Source: Verrucomicrobiota bacterium (GTDB lineage: Bacteria; Verrucomicrobiota; Verrucomicrobiia; Verrucomicrobiales; Akkermansiaceae). From it: 46,152 nt of DNA. Location of the stretch: contig RDYP01000018.1 in assembly GCA_004293445.1 (NCBI GenBank), positions 1 through 46,152 of the forward strand, read 5' to 3'. Shown here one piece after another: positions 26,319 to 35,900 of this stretch. Numbering within the stretch: the first letter of the stretch is position 1; each line of letters opens with the position of its first letter. The notes under the pieces are model-generated. The model searched no databases. It had not been told where the DNA came from and saw only the letters and a program-made list of their open reading frames with translations. The translations under genes were made by a program, and so were the position numbers.

Positions 26319-27110
26319 GTGCCTTGGCTTTATCGACTCGAACAACGCTTGGGATGGCTTCAATTCCAAGGGCTCTTCAAATATCTGACCTTTCTTGGGG
26401 TCATCGCCTACGCCTGTCAGTGGATCCGGCCGGACATCGGGCTGATTCTCGACTTCGACCGCGATGCCATCCTTTCCGGCGAGGTCTGGCGTCTCTTCAC
26501 CTTTCTTTTCGCCCCGATGGGAATGCGGAGCTTCAGCCCCTTTGGCGTGCTCTTTCTGTTTTGCGCCGTGCAGATTTCGTTTCTGATCAGCGACTCGCTC
26601 GAGGCTGCCTGGGGCGTCGCCCGCAGCACTCTGTACATCCTCGCCGCCTCGCTGGCCTTGGCGGCTTCGCAGTTCATCTTCGATGTTGGGATGTCGGCCG
26701 CAGGTGGGATGCTTTACACCTCGCTCTTTCTGGCGTTCGCAACGCTGTTTCCGAAGGTTGAGTTTTCGTTCTTCTTCCTGTTTCCGGTTCAAGTGCGGAT
26801 TTTCGGGTGGATCACGGGGGTCATTTTGCTGCTGCAGGGGCTGACCCGTCCGGAGTCCTTGATGCTGACCGTCCCGGCGCTGATTCCCTACGCACTGTGG
26901 GTCCTGCCCGAGGTGATTCATGGGCGTCGCGCGCTGGTACGTGCCGCCGGTCGACGCCGAGCTTTTCAAGTCGCAAGTGCGCCAGAAAGCCAGGCATTCC
27001 ACTCCTGCGAGGCATGCGGCCGTACGGAGCGGGACTCGGCGGATCTCGAGTTTTTCACGCTCCCGGACGGCAGGGAATACTGTGGAGAGCACCTGCCACC
27101 GCAGGCGTGA
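26319..27110 (+). CDS. Rhomboid-like membrane protein with C-terminal zinc-ribbon-like tail
   Basis: A 263-residue protein with about six hydrophobic segments (residues 20-205) in the rhomboid/Der1 layout, including WRLFTFLFAP, the usual WRxxT motif of loop 1. The active-site GxSG is absent: the matching helix reads MSAAGGMLYTSLFLA, and no clear catalytic histidine is seen, so it is probably a non-proteolytic rhomboid. The tail has CEAC and, about 20 residues on, YCGEH, which could bind zinc. The GTG at 26319 (residues WLYRLEQRLGW follow) matches the usual N-terminus of such proteins; a GTG at 26259 is possible. Followed by sufS on the same strand. Confidence 0.65.
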   Translation: MPWLYRLEQRLGWLQFQGLFKYLTFLGVIAYACQWIRPDIGLILDFDRDAILSGEVWRLFTFLFAPMGMRSFSPFGVLFLFCAVQISFLISDSLEAAWGVARSTLYILAASLALAASQFIFDVGMSAAGGMLYTSLFLAFATLFPKVEFSFFFLFPVQVRIFGWITGVILLLQGLTRPESLMLTVPALIPYALWVLPEVIHGRRALVRAAGRRRAFQVASAPESQAFHSCEACGRTERDSADLEFFTLPDGREYCGEHLPPQA

Positions 27111-27173
27111 GAAGCCTCAAAGGCGCTGACTTTTCGCGTGCAATCGCTCCGCCCTGCGCTTCCCTTGCCCCGC

Positions 27174-28382
27174 ATGGCTTTCGATCCCTCAAAGGTCCGC
27201 AGTGACTTTCCGATCCTCGCGCAAGCGGTGAACGGCAAGCCTCTGGTCTATTTGGACAATGCGGCCACCACCCAGAAGCCGCTTGCGGTTCTGGACGCGT
27301 CGCGGCGCTACTATGAAGAGATCAATGCCAACATCCATCGTGGCACCCATCATTTGGCCCGCGCTGCGACAGCCGCTCATGAGGCGGCCCGCGACCGGGT
27401 GGCCCGGCATTTGAATGCGTCTGAGTCCGCCGAGGTGATCTTTACCTCCGGCGCGACCGATTCGATCAATCTCGTCGCCGCAATCCTGACCTTGGTCCCC
27501 GGCGACGAGGTTCTGGTGTCCGCTTTGGAGCACCATTCCAATATCGTGCCCTGGCAGATGCTGTGCGAGCGGAGCGGGGCTTCGTTGAAAGTGATTCCTT
27601 GTCATGAAGACGGGACCTTGGACCAGGATGCCTTCCGCGCGCTGCTGTCGGAGCGAACGCGCCTGACTGCTTTCACATGGATCTCGAACGCCTTTGGTAC
27701 AGTGAATCCCGTGCGCGAGATGTGTGCTGCCGCCAAGGCTGCGGGCTCGCTGGTGCTGGTGGATGCCGCCCAGGCGATCCCGCATGTGCGGATCGATGTC
27801 CGTGAGCTCGATGCCGACTTTCTGGTTTTCTCCGGGCACAAGGTTTACGCACCCACCGGGATCGGTGTGCTGTGGGGGCGGCGTTCGGTGCTCGATGCCC
27901 TGCCGCCATGGCGCGGTGGCGGAGAGATGATCAAGGAGGTGACTTTCGAGCGCAGCACCTACAACGTGCTGCCTTTCAAATACGAAGCCGGCACGCCGAA
28001 CATCGAGGGTGCGATCGCGCTGGCGGCAGCGCTCGACTACATCGAAGGCATCGGCCTCGAAGCGATTGCCGCTCATGAACAGCATTTGATCCGACGCGCG
28101 GCCGAGGGCCTGTCTGCCTTGACGGATTTGCGCTTGTTCGGGCCGGATGATCGTGTCGGTGCCCTGTCCTTCGGCATCCATGGTGTCCACCATTACGACC
28201 TCGGTACGCTGATCGATCAGATGGGCGTGGCAGTGCGTACCGGGCATCATTGTTGCCAGCCTTTGATGGCACGGTTCGGCGTGACGGGGACGACCCGCGC
28301 CTCCTTCGCACTCTACAATACCGAGGCGGAGGTGGACACCTTGATCGCCGCGGTTGAGAAAGCGCTGGTGATGCTTCGATAG
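27174..28382 (+). CDS. sufS: Cysteine desulfurase SufS
   Basis: A 402-residue group II cysteine desulfurase that takes sulfur from cysteine for Fe-S cluster assembly. The N-terminus has LVYLDNAATTQKP; RGTHHLARAAT and FTSGATDSINLVA follow; K223 in SGHKVYAPTGIGVLWG binds pyridoxal phosphate; the persulfide cysteine is C360 in RTGHHCCQPLM, where the second cysteine is unusual beside the common HHCAxPLM. The ATG at 27174 is preferred over an upstream GTG. sufE follows 96 bases downstream, its normal partner; sufBCD are not in the window. Confidence 0.95.
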   Translation: MAFDPSKVRSDFPILAQAVNGKPLVYLDNAATTQKPLAVLDASRRYYEEINANIHRGTHHLARAATAAHEAARDRVARHLNASESAEVIFTSGATDSINLVAAILTLVPGDEVLVSALEHHSNIVPWQMLCERSGASLKVIPCHEDGTLDQDAFRALLSERTRLTAFTWISNAFGTVNPVREMCAAAKAAGSLVLVDAAQAIPHVRIDVRELDADFLVFSGHKVYAPTGIGVLWGRRSVLDALPPWRGGGEMIKEVTFERSTYNVLPFKYEAGTPNIEGAIALAAALDYIEGIGLEAIAAHEQHLIRRAAEGLSALTDLRLFGPDDRVGALSFGIHGVHHYDLGTLIDQMGVAVRTGHHCCQPLMARFGVTGTTRASFALYNTEAEVDTLIAAVEKALVMLR

Positions 28383-28478
28383 CGGACGCTTGTCGTGTTC
28401 GGGCAGGGGCGGATCGACTCGACTTGCGCATGACTTTGGACGTGCTTTTCGGTCGTCCGCGTCTTTTCTTTGCGCCCG

Positions 28479-28895
28479 ATGAGCATCGCCGAAAAACAGC
28501 AGCAGATCCTCGAGGAGCTCTCTTTCCTGCCGGGCTGGCAAGAGCGCTATGAATATGTGATCGGCTTGGGACGACAGCTTCCCGCGATGTCTGACAAGCT
28601 GAAGTCCTCCGACAAGCTGATCAAGGGCTGCCAATCGCAGGTCTGGTTGGATGCGCGTGCGGAGGATGGGCATGTCCGCTTTTCGGCGGACTCCGATTCG
28701 GTGATCACCAAGGGCATGATCGCGCTCTTCGTGCGTGTGCTGGACGGCGAGTCGCCCGATGCCATTCTTTCCGCCGATCTCTCATTCATTGATCAGACCG
28801 GTCTCAAGGAGCACCTTGCGCCGACCCGTGCCAACGCTCTCAATCTCATGGCGACGCAGATGAAGCAGCGCGCTCTCGAGATCGGGGCCGCGTGA
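28479..28895 (+). CDS. sufE: Sulfur acceptor protein SufE
   Basis: A 138-residue protein that accepts persulfide sulfur from SufS and passes it to the SufBCD scaffold. C51 in DKLIKGCQSQVWL is the acceptor cysteine, at the same position as in E. coli SufE. The rest follows the family (SVITKGMIALFVRVLDG, LSPTRANALNLM-type C-terminal helix, here LAPTRANALNLMA). The ATG at 28479 lies three codons inside a TTG alternative. It is convergent with the zinc protease gene, with a 17-base gap. Confidence 0.95.
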   Translation: MSIAEKQQQILEELSFLPGWQERYEYVIGLGRQLPAMSDKLKSSDKLIKGCQSQVWLDARAEDGHVRFSADSDSVITKGMIALFVRVLDGESPDAILSADLSFIDQTGLKEHLAPTRANALNLMATQMKQRALEIGAA

Positions 28896-28912
28896 GCTTG
28901 GGTCCTGACGTC

Positions 28913-29779
28913 TCAGTCGGCTTTCCCGAGATTCGCCTTCTTTTCAGACTCGCTCCACTCGAAGCGCGGCAGCTTGCTCCGATCCAAATTTTTGAGGTGT
29001 GCCTCGCCGCTGCGGGTAGGATCATCGGCACGGCGGTAGGTCCATGAGTTGTCGCCGAAGACTTCGATGCACAGTTCGGCGAGCGCGGGATCGTATGCTT
29101 GTAGCTCTTTGCGGGTGTTGACGTGGTTGTGAATCGCGTCGTTTTCGCGGTTGGTGCCGAACCACGACTGCACCGCCTCCGCCCAATATTCGTGATGATT
29201 TTCCGCCGCGTAGCAGTTCTTCCATTTGCCTGCTTTTAGCGCGGCTTGGTAAGTCTCCCTGAGTCGGCGATCGAAGCTGGGATCGATCGTCTTGAGGCCC
29301 ATCTCATGAATCGCGTGGGCAAATTCGTGGACCATGATGTTTTCCGTCGGATAGGGGTCCCCCGAGAGGCAGAGCACGTTTTCCTCCGCGCAGCTCACTG
29401 CCGGGCGCTCATGCGTGGCTCCGAGTCCGCGAGCGCGACGGTTCCAAAAATCAGCGGGTGTGAGGTCGGAATGTTCCGGCAGATCGGTGGTCCGCTCAGT
29501 GGTCGCCATCACGGACAAGCGAACCTTGTTTTTTGCCATCGCGTTCAGGATGTCCTCGCGGCCGGTGAGCATCGAACGCACCAGCAGTGCAGCTTCGGCA
29601 AGCGCGGCGTCGTCAACTTTGTCCGACGCCACCACGGGAAAGCGGCCCACCATCACGCATTTTTCGTAGAAAGAAGCGAATGAGAAAGTATCGACGATCG
29701 GTTCAGGGATGGGACGAAGCACCTCCGCGGTGCAGCAGTTGGCGAGACCGATCAGCAATGGGGTGATGAGTGTCTTCAT
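28913..29779 (-). CDS. Secreted zinc metallopeptidase-like protein
   Basis: A 288-residue protein with a short signal peptide (MKTLITPLLIGLANCCTA). The gluzincin-type motif is HEFAHAIH near residue 152, preceded by SGDPYPTENIMV; a downstream NHHEYWAEAVQSWFG supplies a glutamate as likely third zinc ligand. Four or more cysteines may form disulfides. Substrate and named family are unknown to me. The ATG at 29779 is chosen because it starts the signal peptide; a longer frame to 29923 reads into the divergent promoter. It is divergent from the giant phosphoesterase-like gene, and both products should act outside the cell. Confidence 0.72.
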   Translation of the reverse strand: MKTLITPLLIGLANCCTAEVLRPIPEPIVDTFSFASFYEKCVMVGRFPVVASDKVDDAALAEAALLVRSMLTGREDILNAMAKNKVRLSVMATTERTTDLPEHSDLTPADFWNRRARGLGATHERPAVSCAEENVLCLSGDPYPTENIMVHEFAHAIHEMGLKTIDPSFDRRLRETYQAALKAGKWKNCYAAENHHEYWAEAVQSWFGTNRENDAIHNHVNTRKELQAYDPALAELCIEVFGDNSWTYRRADDPTRSGEAHLKNLDRSKLPRFEWSESEKKANLGKAD

Positions 29780-29844
29780 GTGGGCGTGAATATGGCGAAA
29801 GATTCGCAAGGTGCCAGCCGATCCCGCGTGCCATGTGAGTGAAG

Positions 29845-29856
29845 TGTCACGTGACA
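29845..29856. promoter_or_regulatory. 12-base palindrome in the divergent promoter region
   Basis: TGTCACGTGACA is a perfect palindrome lying 65 bases upstream of the zinc protease start and 72 bases upstream of the giant gene start. Its place between two divergent secreted-protein genes makes it a candidate operator for both. One half with the next base reads CTGTCAC on the minus strand, like a PhoB half-site, but the second half-site at 11-base spacing is poor. Confidence 0.4.
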
Positions 29857-29928
29857 GTTTATTTGCGAGGAAATGCGGGTGCTCCATCGGGCGATGGCTG
29901 TGGATGCGCCGGTCATTCTCCACACATC

Positions 29929-32900
29929 ATGAAATTCAGATCGTTATCCCTGATCTTATTTAGCGGGTCGCTGATTCAAGCGAGCCATGCACTCACTGCG
30001 GGCGGCATCGCTTTTACAAGCTTCAACGCCGACCGCGACGCCCTTGCCTTCGTTGCGTTGGAGGCTATCGCCGCTGGCGAAGTCATCTACTTCAATGACA
30101 ACGAGTGGAATGGCAGCCCGATCGGTTCAGGCGGCACGTTCAACACTGGTGAGGGAGTGGTGACTTGGACCGCGCCCGCCGAGGGAGTGCCTGCTGGAAC
30201 CGTGGTGGTGATTGATAACTATGATAGCGCCATTAGCATTTCAGCATCAGCTGGTAGCGTGGTCGGTTCGTCAGGAATCAGCTCGAGCACGGACAGCATT
30301 TATGCCTACCAAGGAATCAGCAATTCGGATCCTTCCATTTTCATTGCTGCCATCTCCAATCATTCCGCCGACAGCATTGTTGGAACGGGACTCACCTTGG
30401 GCAGCACAGCGATTCAAGTTCTGCCGAACGGCACTGACCAAGCGGAATATACAGGACCACGGATCGGGCAGGCATCGATCACGGACTATCTGGCCCTGAT
30501 CGGAAATGTTGCGACCAACTGGACCGGCGGAGGAGAGGGCGACTTTGCCACCACTACTGCCAACGCAGCTTCTTTTAGTACTGGGGCTGCTGGTGCGATT
30601 GTTTCCATCGATTCTGTGTCAGTTTCTGAAGGTAACTCTGGAACTTCCGTTCTCACTCTGACGGTTTCGCGCTCGAACAACGCCTCCGCTTTTACCGTCG
30701 ACTATTCCGCGACTGGAGGAACCGCCACTTCGGGTTCGGATTTCGTCGCTCTACCAGCTGGCACGCTTGCGTTCACAGTTGGAGGCGCACTCACCCAGAC
30801 GATTAACCTCACCATCAATGGCGATGAAACGATCGAGTCGAATGAGACGGTGATCGTCACGCTCGCGAATCTCGTTCAAACAAGCAGCACGACGAGTCTT
30901 GGTAATGCTTCCGGCACTGGCACCATCACCAACGATGATACGGTCCCAGTGGCCTATCCGGCTAGCGGGTCACTCGCTTCCACGGTAAAGGGCAGCATCA
31001 CTCTTGGTGGCTCCGAGATCCCGGCCTTCGATCCGATTTCCAAGCGGGCCTTTGCTTCATCGAATGCCGGCATTCAGGTGGTCGATCTCGCCAATCCCGC
31101 CGCGCCGTCCCTGATCACGACCATCGTGCCATCGGCTCTCGGTGTCGCTGGTCTGACCAGCAACGATGTTTCTTCCATCGCGATCCGCAAGGGTTCCGGT
31201 GGCAATCCGAGCGTGCTCGCCGCGGCCATCATCAATTCGCCGAAAACCGCCAACGGTCACGTGGTCTTTCTCAACGCCGCCACCGGTGCCTTGCTTGGAT
31301 CGGCCACGGTCGGTGCGGTCCCCGATCACATTGCCTTCACTCCCGACGGCTCGAAGCTCCTCGTGTGCAACGAAGGCGAACTGGACGGCACCGCTGCCAA
31401 CATTGCCGCCGAGACGATTCCGGGCACTGTTAGCATCATCAATGTGAGCGATCTTTCGGCACCTGTCGTCACGACCGCCGGCTTCGCTTCCTTCAACGCC
31501 TCCGCCGCCACGCTCAAGGCCTCAGGCGTCCGGATCTTCGACGGCGGTGTTCCAGAGTTCGACTTCGAACCCGAATACCTCGCCATCTCTCCGGATGGAA
31601 GCAAGGCCATGGTCACTCTCCAGGAAGCCAACGCCGTCGCCATCCTCGACATCGCCACTGCGACCTTCACCTCCGTGGTGCCGCTCGGTGAAAAGGACTT
31701 CTCCACGGGCAAGCACGACTTCAGCGACCGCGATGGTGCGGGCAGCTCGAATCTTGTGAACCCCACCACCGGCAATGCCGTGTTCGGTCTCTACATGCCC
31801 GACGCCATCGCCTCCTATCAGGTCGGCGGGCAAACCTACTACGTGACTGCGAATGAGGGGGACGATCGCAATGACTTCCTCAATCCGGACGAGTCGACGA
31901 CGGTCGCCAATGCGAGCTATGATCTCGATGATACCGTCTTTCCGAACGAGAGCACTCTCAAGACCAGCGCCAAGTTCGGCCGTCTCACGGTTTCGAATGC
32001 AAGTGGCCTGCGTGGCGATACGGACAATGACGGAGATATCGACCGTATCCTCAGCTACGGTGGTCGCTCTTTCTCGATCCTCGATGACACCGGGGCGAAG
32101 GTTTTCGACAGCGGGGACATGATCGAGAACATCGTCGCATCTCAATTCACCACGAAGTTTGACGATGGCCGTAGCGATAACAAGGGTCCCGAGCCGGAAG
32201 GGGTGACCGTGGCGAAAATCGGTTCCCGAACCTTTGCTTTCGTCGGCCTCGAGCGATCCCATCTCACTCTTGCCTTCGATGTCACCAATCCACTCGCGCC
32301 AACCTTTGCCGCGGGTTTCGAGCGCAGCGGTGATCTGAATCCCGAGGGCATGGTGGTCGTCAATGCCGCCGACAGCCCCACCGGCAAGCCGCTCTTGCTG
32401 GTTTCCAGCGAAGTTTCGAATACGCTGACCATTTTCGAGATTGGTCAAGCGGTCGACTTTAAGCTCCAGCTGCTTCATCTCGCCGATGCGGAGGCCGGTT
32501 TGCTCGCCTCGCAGACCGCACCCAATCTTGCGGCTCTGGTGGACGCCTTCGACGGCACCTACCCGAACACGCTGATCCTCGCCGGTGGAGACAACTACAT
32601 CCCTGGTCCCTTCGCGGCGGCCGGCACCGATGCCGCCGTCGCCGCCACCCACAGCCGCGGCAACAACCCGTTCGCGGCCGACATCGAGATCCACAACCGT
32701 ATCGGCGTGGAGGCATCGACCGTGGGCAACCATGAATTCGACTTCGGCACCAACGCGTTCTCCGACGCCATCGCCGACACGAACTTCCCCTACCTGAGCA
32801 GCAATCTCGACTTCTCCGGCGACTCCGCCCTTTCGACCCGCTACGCGGAAACCGTTGGCACCGGCGGTCTTGAGGAAGCGTCCAGCGTGAAAAACAAAAT

Positions 32901-35900
32901 CGTCCCGAGCTGCGTGGTCACCAAGGGCACCGAGAAGATCGGCCTCGTCGGAGTTACCACCCAGATCCTCGAGGGCATCTCCTCGACCGGAGGGGTGGAA
33001 GTGAAGGGATTCACGGGTGATGGCAGCGAGGCCAATGACATGGCTCTGCTCGCCAGCCAGATTCAGCCAGTGATCAACGACCTCAAGAGCCAAGGCGTGG
33101 ATAAGATCGTGCTGATGGCCCACCTCCAGCAGATCGTCTTCGAACAGCAGCTCGCTCCGCTGCTCACCGACGTGGATGTGATCCTTGCCGGGGGTTCCAA
33201 TACCCGCCTCGGCGACTCGACCGATACCGCGGTCGCCTTCACCGGCCATGCTGCGGACTTCGCCGGAAACTACCCGATCTACACCACCGGTGCCGACGGG
33301 CTCCCGACCGTCATCGTCAACACCGACAACGAATTCACCTACCTCGGTCGTCTCGTTGCCGACTTCGATGCGGATGGCGTGCTGATCGTGCCAAACCTCA
33401 CCGCGAACACCGCGGAAAACGGAGCCTATGCCGCGACTGCTGCCAATGTTGCTGCTGCGTGGAATACGACGGAAGCGGATCTCGCCACCACTGCCTTTGC
33501 CCCAGGCACGAAGGGTGCGCTGGTGAAACAGATCACCGACGCCGTGCAGGGCGTGATCAATGCCAAGGATGGCGATGTTCGCGGCTTCACCGATGTCTAT
33601 CTGGAAGGCGAGCGCAATTTCGTCCGCAATCAGGAGACCAACCTCGGCGACATCAGTGCCGACTCGATGATCTTCGTCGGCAAGGCCGCTCTTCCGCAGG
33701 CAACCCATGTGATTGCGATGAAGAACGGTGGTGGGATTCGTGCCGCGATTGGCGCGGTGGATGTGGTTACTGGTGACAAGTTGCCACCGATCGCCAACCC
33801 GGGAGCTTCCAAGCCAGCTGGTGCCATCTCGCTGCTCGATATCGAAAATTCGATGCGTTTCAACAACGGCTTGATGCTCTGCGACACCACTCCCGCCGGC
33901 CTCAAGGCCATTCTCGAGCACGGTGTGGCCTCCCTCGGCAATCAAGGGCGATTCCCACAGATCGGCGGTATCCGCTTCTCCTACGATCCCACAGCTACTG
34001 CGGGTTCACGCGTGAAGAGCATCGTGCTGATCGATGAGAACGACCACATCACCGCCCGCGTGGTTTCTGGAGGATCGGTTCGCTCCGACGCCCCAGGCAC
34101 CATCACGCTGGTGACCTTGAACTTCCTCGCCAATGGCGGAGATAGCTATCCGTTCAAAGCGTACGCAGACAACTTCCGCTTCCTCCTGAACGATGGCACG
34201 CTCTCCGTCCCTGTGGACGAGGCCCTCAACTTCACCGCCGTCGGTGTGGTTCCTACCAACCTCTTGGGTGAGCAGCGCGCGCTGTCGGACTACCTCCAAG
34301 CTCGCCATGCCACCTTGGCCAACGCCTACGATGTCGCCGAGACCACTCCAGCACTCGACACCCGGATTCAAAGCACCAGCGTCCGGGTCGATAAGGTTCT
34401 CGACGGTCCTGCGACCTTCGCCGCGTGGTTAGCTGATAATGGTTACACCGGCAGCTCGGCCGGAGACAGCGACAATGATGGAGTGCCCGACTCGCTCGAG
34501 TATTTCTTCAACGCCAATCCGAACCAAGGTGGCGATCGGGGCAATCTCCCTGTTGTAACCATGAATGGAAACGATCTGGAGTTCCGCTTCACCTATCTCA
34601 ACACCACGGTCTTCCCGGCCCGCATGCAGGCTTCCGATGACCTGACGGCGTGGGCGGATGCAATTCCTGGCGTCGACTACGAAGTCATCAGTGAGACGGT
34701 CACGGGCAACGAAACCGCCGTGCGTTTCCGGATTTTCTGCAATCCGCTGCCGACGACCCAAGGGCCGTTCACTTATCTCACTCCTTTCACCACGGCGGTG
34801 GAGCGCGGTGCGATCGACCGATTGACCATCACCAACCATGGCATGGTGGGTGCCGGCCGCCTCTCGGGCGACTCCTACGACAGCTTCGGTGAAACGATGG
34901 GTGCCGCCTCCGGTCTTTCGATCACGGGCTGGAGCTTCGATTCGACGACGGGCCGCTTCAACGGAACCTTCAACGTCCTGCCGGACCGCGGTTACAACAG
35001 CGGTTCCATCTATTCCAACTACGCCGCCCGCGTGCATCAGACGCCCTTCACGTTCACTCCCTACTATGGAACGGCGCCTGTCGCGCAGTCGCAGATCGTG
35101 CCAACCTACGGCAGCACGGTGAAGTTCACCTACCTCGATGGTTCGACCACGAAGTTCACGACCGGTCTGAATCCGACGGGTGTGCAGTCGCTCTTCGGCC
35201 AGAGTGTCGGAACCGCGACGGCTGCCAACGGACCGGGTGGGGCTCAGGAAAGTCTGATGAGCTTCGATGCCGAAGCCATTCACGTATTCTCCGACGGCTC
35301 CGGCTTCGTCTCCGATGAATACGGCACCTACATCTGCCGATTCAACAGCGCGAAGCAGTTCACCCGTATCATGCAACTGCCTGGTGCCGCCCAACCGCAC
35401 AAGCCAGTGGGGACGCTGAACTTCGATTCCATCGCGGCCCCGACCAATGGACGTCGCAATAACCAAGGTCTCGAAGGCATGGCGGTGTCGCCCGATCAGT
35501 CGCGCCTCTTTGCCATGATGCAAAGCGCTTTGGTCCAAGACACCGGTAGCGGTGCCAAAGGCCGCTTCAATACCCGCTTGTTCGTCTATGACATCGCGGG
35601 TGATAAGCGCGAGGCTCCCGTGCTTGTGGGTGAATATGTGGTGCAGCTTCCTCGCTACAAGGTCAACGGTGACGGTGGTGCCTTTGACGCGACGGCGGCT
35701 CAGTCGGAGATTGTGGCTTTGAGCAATTCCCAGCTGCTCATGCTTCCACGCGATGGCAATGGTCTTGGTAAGGGTGACACGAATCCTCCGGTGGTGAAGA
35801 CCGTCGATTTGGTCGATTTCTCCACGGCGACCAATGTCCTCGGTCTCTATGATTCGGAAGCGGATCAGGTCAGTCCTTCGGGAACCCTGCGTTCGGGAAT

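Noticed and set aside
27189-28673. 494-codon frame antisense to sufS and sufE
   Set aside because: Arg/Gln/His-rich shadow covering two certain genes.
29845-29867. PHO box upstream of the giant gene
   Set aside because: Only one CTGTCAC half-site is good; the second repeat at 11-base spacing matches poorly, so it is reported only as a palindrome.
30759-30772. sigma54 promoter-like TGGCAC followed by TTGC
   Set aside because: The spacing between the two elements is two bases instead of five and the site lies inside a gene.
31522-33945. 807-codon frame antisense to the giant gene (and another at 34429-36099)
   Set aside because: Gly/Val/Arg-rich shadow of a coding strand with strong codon bias; the plus-strand domains are unmistakable.
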